The notes below the pieces were generated by a model, which ran no database searches, was not told the DNA's origin, and saw nothing but the letters and a program-made list of their open reading frames with translations. The position numbers were made by a program, and so were the translations under genes. Shown one piece after another: positions 12,801-32,866 of a stretch of DNA of 64,000 nucleotides. This DNA comes from Forficula auricularia. Taxonomy: Eukaryota > Arthropoda > Insecta > Dermaptera > Forficulidae. Where the stretch lies: contig JALMQS010000615.1 of the NCBI GenBank assembly GCA_024734495.1, positions 1,209,173 through 1,273,172 on the forward strand. Direction: 5' to 3'. Numbering within the stretch: position 1 is the stretch's first letter; the number at the start of each line of letters is the position of its first letter.

Positions 12801-14058
12801 CATATGACCTCTCTTATGTATTCCAGTTTTAAATTTAATGACCGACTTAAATTTTAATGAGTAGAAATACAGGGTGGGACAGAATAAATGGATATTTTGA
12901 AATTACTATGAAAGAAATATCAAATACTGTATATACAGTATTTGGAAATATTCACTATTTCTTAAATTAATTGCCACCACATTAAAGTAATTAAAAAAGC
13001 ATTTAAGTAAAGTAAGTTTCCATAAACATAGGTATTGTTCAAACAGGGTTCTGAAGTTCATCATCATATTGGTTAGCATTTTTGGTCATCTTGAATCCGT
13101 TGTTTGAGGGCCTCGATTTTTCTCGGTAGTTCTTCCTAGTAAACTCTAATGATAAAGCAAATTCAAAAAATCGCCACAGAAACGTCTTCGGATGATATAA
13201 TCTGCTTCATTGAGAGCTTCGACGATTTAGATTTTGTACTGGTGATGGTGAAGATAATTGGGTAAAATCCATTTTATCGTTCTGATGGTAATAAATAGTG
13301 TAGCGAGCCGAGCAACGTGGACTTCTAACGATCGTAACTTTTAGACGCTCAAGTTTTCACGAGTGCGTACTGAATTTGGTCTTCCAAGCTTCTTGTTTGT
13401 CTCTTTAAAATTCGGGACCCACGGTTTTTCACATATGCTAACGGCACTGGCTGATTCCAAATAAATGTTAAAATAGTTATGAAAAGCACGTTCGTAAATG
13501 CTACCGTTTGATAAAAAGCTTTGACAGCATACGCTTATTGTTGGGTGGTCCACTAGTCCATTGTAAATAAATGGTAGGGTGTATAGAACACGGCCGACAG
13601 CTTTCTAAATCTCCTCCCTTCGATATAGTGAGATTCCTATCACTTTCAAAATCCATCGTTATTCTGGCCCATCATGTAATTTTAGTTATTAAATTTTTAA
13701 GGAAATGAATAGTAAAATTTATTTTTAATCTGGAGAACTTTTTTGATAAATTCACACTTTATTGATATTTTTCACAGGTTTTGGAAAAAATTATTGGAAT
13801 TAAAAGCTTGTGAATTTAAAAAAATTGTTAAACTTAGTGAAAGTGATATTTTATCACAGCAGAAAGTAAAGGAGGTAAATAATAGTTTATTTAAAATAAG
13901 AAAGTAATTTTTAAAATATATAACAACCAATTGATTTACAGCTAAAAGAAAAAATGCAAAAATACCTTAAAGAATTTAAGGCAATAGTATTAGTTCAATT
14001 TCAAGAAAACTATGAACATCCAATTGTTTTAGATATTATTCATGAATTAGATAACTAA
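6805..14058 (+). CDS. RMI1: RecQ-mediated genome instability protein 1 (RMI1), seven exons
   Basis: RMI1 is the OB-fold scaffold of the BLM/topoisomerase III complex that dissolves double Holliday junctions in the nucleus. Exons: 6805-6924, 8929-9072, 9142-9342, 10779-10912, 12148-12770, 13778-13874, 13942-14058. Exons 1-3 give the N-terminal three-helix part (FVEECVEEFFKTHET, KTINLRNFAEN). Exons 3-4 give the OB fold (MYLFTISDGLKDIIGIE, KNILIIGGQIVEYLEKYHP). Exon 5 is an acidic, Asn-rich linker. The end of exon 5 with exons 6-7 gives the C-terminal OB fold (NKWTLTMILTNGYLCLPF, KACEFKKIV, FKAIVLVQFQENYEHPIVL). Two single-base frame breaks are present: an A8 run at 12351-12358 is one base short and an A6 run at 13785-13790 one base long. 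Correcting the second makes exon 6 exactly 32 codons. Assembly error is likelier than decay because everything else is conserved. Confidence 0.88.
7105..8521. mobile_element. TIR element, level 3 of nest
   Basis: Long inverted ends (CTGTTTCAGGAGGAATA... and its complement ending AAACACCCTG) extend at least 130 bp on the right; on the left they are interrupted by the hAT insertion at 7152. Flanks are TA-rich. Without the hAT insertion it would be about 460 bp. There is no coding remnant and the superfamily is undetermined. Confidence 0.6.
7152..8101 (+). mobile_element. hAT element with transposase C-terminal fragment, level 4 of nest
   Basis: Ends CAGTGCTGGATTT and, reversed, CAGGGGCGGATTT are flanked by perfect 8-bp duplications GTGGTAGT (7144-7151, 8102-8109). 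The plus-strand reading frame at 7343-7591 carries the hAT dimerisation signature NGSAERSFSALKRVKNYLRS followed by RLNSFSVMYIE. A 16-base G run lies near 8040. This is a deletion derivative keeping only the last part of the transposase. Confidence 0.85.
8645..8695 (-). ncRNA. hammerhead motif, damaged core
   Basis: Minus strand: AAACC, CTGAAGA, GGAGG-type stem II, then AAAAC where GAAAC is expected, GTC, GGTTT. Stem I (AAACC/GGTTT) is intact, but the G-to-A change in the GAAA box should reduce or abolish activity. Confidence 0.45.
8729..8774 (+). ncRNA. hammerhead motif, damaged core
   Basis: The partner of the minus-strand motif on the other arm keeps CCGAAACGTCGGTTT, but the CTGAAGA box has decayed to a CCGAGAAG-like sequence. 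Together the two arms show that both once had the full core. Confidence 0.4.
9384..9660. mobile_element. Penelope-like foldback with hammerhead core
   Basis: Arms of about 100 bp (9424-9536, 9561-9660) are near-perfect complements. A 14-bp duplication TCCAATAGTGAATA flanks it (9370-9383, 9661-9674). Its end GTGAAACCTACCAAGTAT resembles the tail after the GIY-YIG fragment (GTGAAACCTACCTCGTAT, near 43846), linking it to Penelope-like elements. It lies in RMI1 intron 3. Confidence 0.7.
9536..9585 (+). ncRNA. hammerhead ribozyme motif
   Basis: CTGAAGA, stem II GGGT-TAGTC-ACCC (perfect), GAAA, then a self-complementary ATATATAT stem III and a UH site. It sits at the centre of the 9384-9660 foldback. 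Stem I is not obvious. Confidence 0.5.
10040..10640 (-). pseudogene. non-LTR retrotransposon C-terminal relic
   Basis: The minus-strand frame at 10393-10151 and upstream reads HPCRGCKMEKEKAGHIENC, a zinc-knuckle-like end seen in LINE ORF2 proteins. Frameshifted coding fragments extend to about 10630, and a T run on the plus strand near 10070 may be its A tail. The clade is uncertain. It lies in RMI1 intron 3. Confidence 0.45.
11640..11851. mobile_element. foldback MITE
   Basis: About 95-bp arms (CTATGAGGTATGTTCAGCCC... and complement) surround a small loop near 11740. The left arm contains an internal short hairpin around TTCTGAACCTGG. There is no hammerhead core. It lies in RMI1 intron 4. 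Confidence 0.65.
12868..13678 (-). mobile_element. IS630/Tc1-mariner element with transposase N-terminal relic
   Basis: Ends TACAGGGTGGGACAGAATAA and, reversed, TTACATGATGGGCCAGAATAA sit at TA. Minus-strand pieces GRPNSVRTRENLSV and VEALNEADYI with RRRFCGDFL match the helix-turn-helix part of DUF4817-type IS630 transposases common in arthropods. Stop codons and loss of the catalytic half mean it is dead. It lies in RMI1 intron 5. Confidence 0.7.
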
Positions 14059-14061
14059 TTT

Positions 14062-14259
14062 TTATATATATATATATATATACGCGTGCATAATTAAATA
14101 AATTAAAAATAAATAAATATTGTTAACATTGTCTATAATTTTGATTTCTTTTTGTGGCGACCATTGGCCTTTAGGCCGAAAAAGTTGAAGCGCATCGGTT
14201 CCAGTGCTAACCTTGAATCTAGAAACGACTTTTTGGGGCTCTGTAGACTTGGCATTCAT
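14062..14259 (-). CDS. small open frame, uncertain
   Basis: A 65-codon frame starts MNAKSTEPQKVVSRFKVS, with CTATAAAAAGG about 20 bp upstream of the ATG. It ends in low-complexity sequence beside the RMI1 stop codon and its 5' side touches the mariner insertion. It was not recognised as any family; the first 45 residues look coding-like, but it may be chance or a fragment. Confidence 0.15.
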   Translation of the reverse strand: MNAKSTEPQKVVSRFKVSTGTDALQLFRPKGQWSPQKEIKIIDNVNNIYLFLIYLIMHAYIYIYI

Positions 14260-14281
14260 CTTCGGTCCTTTTTATAGATTT

Positions 14282-16311
14282 ACTAGGTGTATAAGTTTAA
14301 AACAGTGCTTCGCTTATAAATGCCGTTAGTGAGCGTTTTAAGCTACTTTACCGACAGGTTATATCCTCTTTTTATGAGTTTGACATTTGTGAACATTAAT
14401 CAGAGCACAACAACATATATTTTTCCTTTAGTAATCATGTCTAGTTTCTTGCCAGAAAAAACGCATATGCGGGGAAGCTCTACTTTTCTGCTTTACTTTG
14501 AAAAAATCGGTTTCCGAATCGCATCGTATGCTTGTGGAGGCATATATATGGTGATAGTGCTTTATCGAAAGCAATTACATACAACAACATATATTTTTCC
14601 TTTAGTAATCATGTCTAGTTTCTTGCCAGAAAAAACGCATATGGGGAAAGCTCTACTTTTCTGCTTTACTTTGAAAAAATCGGTTTCCGAATCGCATCCT
14701 ATGCTTGTGGAGGCATATGGTGACAGTGCTTTATCGAAAGCAATTAAATACAACAACATATATTTTTCCTTTAGTAATCATGTCTAGTTTCTTGCCAGAA
14801 AAAACGCATATGGGGAAAGCTCTACTTTTCTGCTTTACTTTGAAAAAATCGGTTTCCGAATCGCATCCTATGCTTGTGGAGGCATATGGTGACAGATGCT
14901 TTATCGAAAGCAATTAAATACAACAACATATATTTTTCCTTTAGTAATCATGTCTAGTTTCTTGCCAGAAAAAACGCATATGGGGAAAGCTCTACTTTTC
15001 TGCTTTACTTTGAAAAAATCGGTTTCCGAATCGCATCGTATGCTTGTGGAGGCATATGGTGACAGTGCTTTATCGAAAGCAATTACATACAACAATATAT
15101 ATATTTTTCCTTTAATAATCATGTCTAGTTTCTTGCCAGAAAAAACGCATATGCGGGAAAGCTCTACTTTTCTGCTTTACTGAAAAAATCGGTTTCCGAA
15201 TCGCATCGTATGCTTGTGGAGGCATATAGTGGCAGTGCGTGATCGAGAGCAATTACATATGACAAGCAATTACATACAACAACATATATTTTTCCTTTAG
15301 TAATCATGTCTAGTTTCTTGCCAGAAAAAACGCATATGCGGGAAGCTCTACTTTTCTTTAAAAAAATCGGTTTCCGAATCGCATCGTATGCTTGTGGAGG
15401 CATATGGTGGCAGTGCTTTATCGAAAGCAATTACATATAACAAGCAATTATATACAACAACATATATTTTTCCTTTAGTAATCATGTCTAGTTTCTTGCC
15501 AGAAAAAACGCACATGGGGGAAGTTCTACTTTTTTGCTTTACTTTGAAAAAATCGGTTTCCGAATCGAATTGGAGGCATATGGTGACAGTGCTTTATCGA
15601 AAACAAGATGCAGAGTTTGGTTTAGTCGGTTCAAAGACGGCAATTTTGACCTGAGCGTCAAGAAGCGTGAAAATCGACCCAGGAAAGTTGAGGACCATCT
15701 TGCAGGACCTTTTGGACGAGGACGATACCCAATCGCAAAAAATGCTTGCTGAGCAATTGAGTGTTACTCAACCAGCCATTTCCATGCGCCTACGTGCCAT
15801 GGGAAAGGTTCAAAAGATCGGAAAATGGGTGCCGCATGAATTGAACGATAGGCAGATGGAGCGACGCCAAACCACATGCGAAATCTTGCTCGCTAGACAA
15901 AGAAAAAGTCGTTCCTGCATCGAATTGTGACTGGGGATGAAAAGTGGATATATTTTGAGAATCCTAAACGCAAGAAATCGTGGGTTGATCCCGGTCAACC
16001 ATCAATATCTTCCCCAAGACCAAATCGCTTCGGACGGAAGACGATGCTGTGCGTTTGGTGGGATCAGCAGGGTATCGTCTACTATGAGTTGTTAAAACCT
16101 GGTGAAACTGTCAATGCCACCCGCTATCACCAACAACTGATCAAATTGCACCGTGCTCTGCGTGGAAAAAGACCGGATTATCAGCAAAGACATGACAAGC
16201 TGATTTTCCTCCACGACAACGCGCCATCACACACGTCAGTAATAGTCCGAAACTACTTGGAGAGACTCAACTGGGAGGTGTTACCACAAGTGTTACCATA
16301 AGTGCTCATGG
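14282..16311 (+). mobile_element. mariner (mauritiana subfamily), 5' end amplified, 3' truncated
   Basis: The 5' inverted end CTAGGTGTATAAGTTTAAAA lies next to TA. After a seven-unit array (separate entry), the transposase continues from about 15604 with frameshifts. It shows a second helix-turn-helix (LAEQLSVTQPAISMRLRAMG), the linker WVPHEL, and the first catalytic Asp in HRIVTGDEKWIYFENP. Then come MLCVWWDQQGIVYYELLKPG and the second Asp in FLHDNAPSHT, with YLERLNWEVLP. It stops before the region with the third Asp and has no 3' inverted end. Mos1-like mariners are about 345 residues; roughly the last 55 are missing. It lies between the convergent RMI1 and CMTR1 3' ends. Confidence 0.88.
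14402..15604 (+). repeat. seven tandem copies of the mariner 5' leader plus first HTH
   Basis: Start codons of the repeated unit are at 14437, 14611, 14780, 14950, 15121, 15306 and 15484, a period of 169-185 bp. Each unit holds about 35 bp of leader (ACAACATATATTTTTCC...) and about 45 codons beginning MSSFLPEKTHM and continuing LLFCFTLKKSVSES. This is the first DNA-binding helix-turn-helix of a mariner transposase. Only the last unit, with a small deletion, joins the rest of the transposase. Copies 1-2 and 4-5 are spaced in frame (174, 171 bp). Confidence 0.88.
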
Positions 16312-16587
16312 ATCCCTTTTGATTAAACAATCGAGTTGATCTGCAGTTGTGTTGTGTATGCACTTACATTAAACTTAATATATTTATGTCCATCAACTAA
16401 ACTAACGTTAGACTGAAAATCGACTGTGTGTGCCTAGCCTTACTCTTATAAAATCAACAACACCGTTAATCTCGACAAACTAATTTTGCAAAGAGAAACA
16501 AAGAGGTTGTCCTCTGCTTGATGCAAATAAACATACACACATATATATCTCGAGATGATATATCTGTATATATATTATTTATTTGTT

Positions 16588-16633
16588 TGAGACTATAGTT
16601 TCGAAGACTTGGTCTTCATCATCAGTCTTTCTT
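16588..16633 (-). ncRNA. hammerhead ribozyme motif, left arm
   Basis: Minus strand: GACTGATGA, stem II GAAGAC-CAA-GTCTTC (six perfect pairs), GAAAC, TATA, GTC cleavage triplet. Stem III is ACTATAGT, self-complementary. Stem I is short (GA/TC). Confidence 0.62.
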
Positions 16634-16749
16634 CAATTATAAATGTTTTTCATGGACTCAATATCATATGGATATTCTGATGAATATGAATTATGATGAT
16701 ATATGAATATCCATATGATATTGAGTCCATGAAAAACATTTATAATTGA

Positions 16750-16795
16750 AGAAAGACTGATGATGAAGACCAAGTCTTCGAAACTATAGTCTCAA
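16750..16795 (+). ncRNA. hammerhead ribozyme motif, right arm
   Basis: The same core as the left arm, in plus orientation: CTGATGA, GAAGAC/GTCTTC, GAAAC, TATA, GTC. All conserved core bases are present. Confidence 0.62.
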
Positions 16796-17172
16796 ACAAA
16801 TAAATAATATATATACAGATATATCATCTCGAGATATATATGTGTGTATGTTTATTTGCATCAAGCAGAGGACAACCTCTTTGTTTCTCTTGTGAATCAA
16901 CAACTCTGCTACTCTCGGCAAAACAAAAACTTTTCAATTAAACTAATTTTGGTTTAAAATTTCAGAGAGTTAAGTGAAAAAATAAATATAACACAATTAT
17001 TTTTATTATTATCAGATTTATTTACAAAAAATACTTTTCATTTAAGTGTACATTATATATACATTACATAGTATAGATAATAAGGCTACAGTAAATGTAA
17101 GATATAAGTCTTAACTCTTTGAATATTTACATATATAAAAACGAACTTGAATTCAAAAGATAAATAATTAAA

Positions 17173-26496
<9,324 letters not shown>

Positions 26497-26982
26497 CTAT
26501 AATAAAAGTTAAAAATTAGATGAAAGGATATGTTTGTTATTATTATAATATTACATATATTGGAATTCTCAAATATTAGGCTTTTTATATATACCAGGTG
26601 CCATTTTTGTTATTATATAGGAATTCGAATGTTAAAATTTTCATTTGGCAATAGATTTCCTATTAATTTTAGAACAAAAGTGAATATACAAAAGATGTTC
26701 AGAATTAAAAAGTGCATCAGTGTCTGAGTTCAGCTAGCATAGAGAGAGGTCGTGTATTTGGTTCTTTCTTTAAGTGCGAACGTGGGCCGGACAACATCTA
26801 CCTTATCGGGAACAGATAAGATTATTTGTTTTCTTTCTTTTTGAAGAACTATTATCTTCTAATCTTTATTTTTTATTTATTTTTTTTTTTTTTATTATTT
26901 ATATCTTATTTTTGTTGGTATCCACATTTATCTATTATTTTGTGTATGAGGCCCTCGCTGGATAGGCGAGGCCTCAGTCACG

Positions 26983-28348
26983 ATGGCGGATTCGGGGGAG
27001 GGTCTCCCCCGAAACTACAAGTTCCGAAGGAGCGACCCAAGTTGGGCTTCCTTCTATAAATGGTTATAGTTCAACGGACCAGGGCCCTTACTTTGTCTAT
27101 ATAGAATTCAAAAAAGAGAATAGTAAGCCTTTGTTTGATGAAAACATGCCACTGAGTAAAGCACTCGATTATGTTAATATGTCCCCTAAATCAATTTCAA
27201 AACCGATTCACCCAATGGTTTTTGGAAAATTTATTTTCCAAAAAATGAAAGCTTATCAACACACAATTCTAGGCATCACTGGAATAAATAAATTTAAATT
27301 AAGGGTACAATTCCAAACCCATGTGGATGCCAATAGCTTTGTTGTTGAGCCAATTCTTGAAGTTAATAATTTCATGGTATATATTCCGTTTTTCCTTACG
27401 ACAAAAACGGGTATTATAAGGAATTTTACCACCGAACTTGATATAGACGATCTTCTTAATCCTGATTTCTGCAGGTCGCCATTTAAGATAATTAAAGCCG
27501 AAAGGTTGAAAAGATTTGTCAAAGTGGACAATGAACTCGGTACACCAGTCCTGGCCGAGACCAATTCGGTAAAAATAATATTTAAGAGTCAGCGTCTTCC
27601 CACTCATATCGCGATCCATTCTGTTATCACAGAAGTCACCCCATTCATCCCCAAACCCATAATCTGCCTAAAGTGCTTACGCTATGGGCACCGGGCCCCC
27701 TTTTGCAAGGGGCAGTTACGGTGCAGCTCCTGCTCCCTTTCTCATGATGTGAAGGATTGTGAGAATGCAAATTCGCCGAAATGTGTCCATTGTAAGGGTG
27801 AGCACTTGTCAACAAACCTCAGTAAATGCCCTGAATTTATCACACAAAAAAAAATCAAAGAGCTCATGATATTAAAAAATTACTCATTTACTGAAGCTCT
27901 GAATACTGTGAAATACAGACCTTTTTCTGAGTCCCTTAAAATTGTCCCAACTCGCCCAATTACTTTTGATATGGAAAGCTTTCCTCCGCTTATATATAGG
28001 GAAAATAATTCCATTACCCCACCTAAAAGGAATTTAACTCTTGATGAAAATGACACTCCTCATAGGAAAAAGCATATTACATTTCGAGCCCCCAACGTTA
28101 GGAGACCGTCGCCCGCTAGACAGGGTCCTAATTTCACTCTTCCTAACAATCAAATCAACACTTGCACATCTCCTTTGCCCCCAAATCCTTCTCATCCCCA
28201 GGAAAGAGACATTGAGGAGAGAATTATCCCAATGGACACATTTTCTCCGGCAGAAGGGATTAATTATCCCTCTTCAATAAATGCGAATAACAATACATTT
28301 AATAATACTATGACATTTTCGAATATTCCCAATGAAGGGAATCCATGA
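26983..28348 (+). CDS. LINE ORF1, gag-like RNA-binding protein
   Basis: It likely binds element RNA to form the retrotransposition particle. An ATG at 26983 (MADSGEGLP) is in a different frame from the long open frame; one C too many in the run 27006-27010 explains this. The long frame then runs without a stop to 28348. Three zinc knuckles occupy the middle: CLKCLRYGHRAPFC, CSSCSLSHDVKDC and CVHCKGEHLSTNLSKC. They are preceded by an RRM-like fold region and followed by a Pro/Asn-rich tail. Without the early part the frame has 405 codons. Confidence 0.8.
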
Positions 28349-28611
28349 ATACATTTTTAAGTTTTTACTAAATAATGAATTACTTAATTTATTCCAGAAA
28401 TTCACTTTTCTCTTATCAATTTATAAAGTATTTTAAGAAAAAATATAAATAAATAATAATAATTATAATTAAAAATATAAAGAAATTTCTTTTAATTTTC
28501 AACTTTTATTTTATAGACATAAAATTCATATTTATTTATATTGTTTATCTATTCTTGATAAAATAAATAATTTATTTATGTTTATTTATACATTTATCAA
28601 AAGAATTCAAT

Positions 28612-31600
28612 TTGATTCAAAATAAAATAAAATTTCTTCAATGGAATGCTCGTTCTATAAAAGCAAATCAAGAATCCTTAGATAAATTAATCAAAGATAG
28701 AAAATTGGATGTTATTCTTTTATCTGAAACTTGGCTTAAGTCATCTCATAATTATTTTAAAGCCGGTTTCACTGTATTCAGAGAGGATAGAATTGATTCT
28801 ATGCACGGGGGCGGTGTTGCCATTATGATTAGAAATTCCATCCCCAACAAAAAAATTAATATCAATCACGCCAACATAAACTTTGAGGTCGTGGCGATTG
28901 AGATTATAATGTTAAATAAAATAAAAATATCTCTCATATCTATATATGCTCCCCCAGGGACGATCATAGGTCAAAACAATTGGCTAGCTCTTACTCAACA
29001 GATATCTGGTGATTATATTATCTGCGGGGATTTTAACGCCCACTCACCAGCTTGGGGCTGCTCATTTGAAGATTCTGCAGGGAAAAACATTCTTGAAAAC
29101 ATAGACTTAGATTCTCTTGGAATTCTCAATGATGGAAGGAATACAATGATTGGCCACCCTTTCAGAAATACCTCTCCTGTTGATCTGACTATAGCCTCCG
29201 CTAGCTTAATTCCCCAGTTAACATGGTCGCTTATAGACGAACCTCTTGGAAGTGACCACTTTGGAATCCTTATCGAACTTACATACTCGTCTACAAAAAA
29301 TAATATGTATGTAAATAAAAGGATTAATACTCGAAACATTGATTGGCCTTCTTTTAATGGATCACTAAATAATTTAAAATTTAACTCTGATATTATAGAA
29401 CCAAGTGATTATGATATTTTAATTAAATCTATTGAGAATGCGGCATCCCTCTCAAGCCCCAATGCCATTCTTAACAACAGGTTTTATAGGCCCTCACCCG
29501 TTTGGTGGGATCCTGAGTGCACAAGAGTGGTTAAAGAGAGGAAAAATATATATAAAAATTTCTCAAAAAATGTAAACTTTCAAAATTATATTGAATACAA
29601 AAAGGCCGACAGCCTGACCAAAAAGACCCTAAAATATAAAAAGAGAACTAAGTGGAAGGAGTTTTGTTCTAAAATCGACAAAAATACTCCTGATAGTGAT
29701 ATTTGGAAACAAATAAAAATATTTAAAAATATTTACTCTCCATCGTTAGGCCCAAATACAGACCATATTATGGAAGAATTTTTCGATTCTATTGCCCCTT
29801 CCACTGTGGCAACAAAAATAAATTTCCTATCTGGTCAGAACTCTGATCCAAATCCACTGCTTGACGGTGAATTTACTTTTGAGGAATTTTTAAACGCAGT
29901 CAATTCCAAAAGGGACTCTGCTCCTGGCCTGGATCTAATATCATACTCCATGATAAAAAATCTCCCCAATATCTTAAAATGGAAATTACTAGATTTTTTT
30001 AATTATTTCTTTGAAAATAACACCTACCCTGCATCTTGGTCAACACACAGAGTTGTCATGATCCCGAAGCCTAATAAGGACCATAGCTTTGCTTCTTCTT
30101 ATAGACCCATTACTCTCTCCTCATGTGTAGGAAAAGTATTTGAATTAATATTAAAAAATAGGTTAGAATGGTGGGTCGAATCGTCCAACCAATTGTGCAG
30201 GTCACAATTTGGCTTTAGACGTGGCAAAAGCACGTGCGACAATTTAACAATATTATATAATGACATAATGTCATCATTTGAGTATCGAGGATTTACCACG
30301 GCTATATTTCTCGATATTAAAGGTGCATATGATAATGTCAACCTAGACATTTTAGTTAAAAAATTAATAAAAATGCGGATCCCTTATAAAATAATTAACT
30401 ATTTATTAAGTACTGTACATACAAGATATATTTATCTTCAAAACAAAAATCATCAAATAGGACCTCGTATCTTAACAAAGGGATTGGTCAGGGAACCATC
30501 CTCGCCCCTCTACTATTTTCTATATATACACAGGAAATAGAATCATGCACGACACCTGGAGTAAAGATTTTACAATATGCAGATGATGTCGTTATATATA
30601 CATCTTCTCAATCAATTTTAACTAACGAAAACCGCCTGAAAGATACACTATCCAACCTCAACATCATCTTACATAATTTAGGGCTAAGCCTTGAAATGGA
30701 TAAAACTAAAGCCGTGGTATTCACGAGAAAATATAAATTTGATATTGGGACCCATATTAGCTTTGATAGTCATAATATAGAGATTCTATCGAGAATAAAA
30801 TTCTTAGGGGTAGTGTTGGATAGTAAATTGCTTTGGAGGAATCACATGAATTTTATTAAAGAAAGAGTGGAAAAGAAAATCAACATGCTGAAAACCATTA
30901 CCAACACGAGTTGGGGGTCAAATCCGGCAACTTGTCTTCTATTATATCGATCTATTATTAGACCGCATTTTGAATACGGCTGCACCTTATTTGACAATGC
31001 TTCTAAATCCACTTTGGGTATATTAGACAAGCTACAATTAAGATGCACTAGGATTTGTTCCGGAGCATTAATGTCTTCACCCTCCAATGCTCTATTGGTT
31101 GAAGCCAAGGAAATGCCTCTTAAATTAAGGAGGAAATGGTTATCCTTAAATTACCTGGTTAAAAAATTAAGCATTTCTGACGAAATGCTGATAAATTCTT
31201 TCCCTCTATCAAATAAGAATCTTTCATTAATATATAACGATATTCCTAAATTTAAAATATTTTCAAAATTTCCTATTTTTGATTATAATTACTCCAATCA
31301 GATTTATAAAATTCCAACCTGGAATCTCCCATACACAAAGGGTACCCCGAATATGAATTCATTATTTTTAAACTTTATTCACTCTAAGTTCAACGATTAT
31401 GTTTTAATATACACAGATGGCTCAAAGAATTTATCTTTCGTTGGTTCAGCTCTTTGGTGTCCCAATAAGGAATATAGTCAAGTTTTTAAACTGCCACCTG
31501 AAACTTCCATCTACTCAGCTGAATGCTTCGCCGTATTAAAGGCTTTGCACTATATTAAAAATATTCCTGAATTTACCAATGTCTTGATATGTACAGACTC

Positions 31601-32276
31601 ATTAAGTATTTTGAAAGCTATCAACGGCTTTCCAATTAATAAAAATCCATCTTATCTCATCCTGGAGATTATTGATGAAATTAATAAACTTAGAACACAA
31701 AGTCGTAATATCGCCATGCTGTGGATTCCTAGCCATAGCGGCATAATAGGAAATGAGAAAGTAGACAGGCTCGCTGCATCAAGTGTGACAGAAAGAACTC
31801 AATATTCACTAGAATTGTCCCCCGGTGAAGTCCGTTCCTTATTAAAAAAAATAATCTACAAGGAATGGCAGAATATTTGGTCAACATCAAGCGCAGAAAA
31901 GGGCAGGCATTTCTTCGGGATATGTCCAAAAATCCCTGTGCAGCCCTGGTTTGAGAAATCGAAACTATGTAGAAAAGTGATTGTGCACATAATCCGACTT
32001 AGAATAGGCCATGCAACTACACCTGCATATCTACATAGAATCGGTCGGAGGGATAATCCTTACTGCTTGTGCGATAATGTGTCTTACGGAGATATAAGCC
32101 ATGCTCTTTTAGGCTGTGAGCTTCGGAGGCATAAAATAGACCGACTATTTTTTAAAATTAGAAAAGAAATTGAGTTCCCCACTTATGCAGGGGTCCTCTT
32201 AGCTTCTCTCTCTGACGGGGGCATACTGGCAGAAACAGTCATCAAACACATAATTTCAATTGGGTTCGAACTATAA
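28612..32276 (+). CDS. LINE ORF2: endonuclease, reverse transcriptase, RNase H
   Basis: This is the catalytic protein for target-primed reverse transcription. APE-type endonuclease: LQWNARSIKAN, ILLSETWL, GDFNAHSPAWGC, GSDHFGI. Reverse transcriptase: SYRPITLSSCVGKVFE, FGFRRGKSTCDN, FLDIKGAYDNV, then after a one-base loss near 30471-30476 GQGTILAPLLFSIY and the catalytic YADD. RNase H: IYTDGSKN, SAECFAVLKAL, CTDSLSIL, WIPSHSGIIGNEKVDRLAA, so the acidic residues are present. A zinc-binding-like HRIGRRDNPYCLC tail follows. No convincing ATG is visible at the start; translation may begin from another codon or by reinitiation. Restoring one base would leave a single frame of about 1,200 codons. 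Confidence 0.88.
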
Positions 32277-32694
32277 TTAAACATATTTTTGCTAGATATC
32301 ATCCTTTCTTGACTCGGATATTTTAATTAATTTATCTATTAGCATTTTTATCTAGATATATAGCTTATAAAAAATGTATAGGTTCCATCACATAGTCAAT
32401 TTTTACTATATATTAATTTTTCTAGTGGTGTTAGACTAGGTAACTTGTTAAAACAAGTCTTCTGTTTTATCCCTCATTGAAGGGACTTATGAACAAGTAC
32501 GTTCTTTATTGCTCTATATTCGTCGGCCATTCGTGATGCCCTTTGGCTGGTTGCGGAGGGATCGGTTTGGGATGCTCTGCTTGCCCTACTGTGCCCCCGA
32601 GCGGCCCGCCTTAGGGATCAGCATTTGAGGGCTGGCGAATTTATGGAAATATGAACGAATACGATCGGCTGGCTAAATGGGCATCGTTCAATGC

Positions 32695-32866
32695 TAAAAA
32701 AACCCCATGTTATTTATATAGGAAACTTAACGCTGTTTAGCACTAGGTTAAAATTGAGATAGAGACTTGAAACTTGGGGAAATTTTTTTATTTATTCCTA
32801 ACCATATGAGCCCCTGTCAGCGTAAATATTCGAAAATATCAAAAATAAGGAGCATCCTAATATATA
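32695..32866. repeat. truncated copy of the TAGGRTGRTCCTTATTTT MITE family
   Basis: The right half of the element seen complete at 45775-46416 (CATGTTATTTATATAGGAAAC, TGAGATAGAGACTTGAAAC, TAAGGAGCATCCTA) directly follows the LINE 3' end. The LINE may have inserted into it. Confidence 0.6.

Larger units (their letters stand above)
16489..16939. mobile_element. Penelope-like foldback with two hammerhead motifs
   Basis: It is flanked by a 12-bp duplication AAACTAATTTTG (16477-16488, 16940-16951). Arms of about 185 bp (16492-16678, 16700-16890) are nearly perfect complements. The right end adds the module CAACTCTGCTACTCTCGGC shared with 7049-8637 and 38539-38750. Each arm carries one hammerhead-like core. 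Confidence 0.75.
26700..32690 (+). mobile_element. near full-length I-group non-LTR retrotransposon
   Basis: It has a 5' leader (about 26700-26982, GC-richer than its surroundings), ORF1 (26983-28348), a 263-bp AT-rich spacer, ORF2 (28612-32276) with endonuclease, reverse transcriptase and RNase H, and a 3' UTR to about 32690. The domain order places it in the I/LOA-type group. Only one clear frame break per ORF is visible, so the insertion is young or recently active. Boundaries are approximate; the 3' end abuts a truncated MITE. Confidence 0.85.

Noticed and set aside
14320..15183. Several overlapping small protein genes on both strands
   Set aside because: They are all readings of the amplified mariner unit; only the MSSFLPEKTHM frame matches a known protein.
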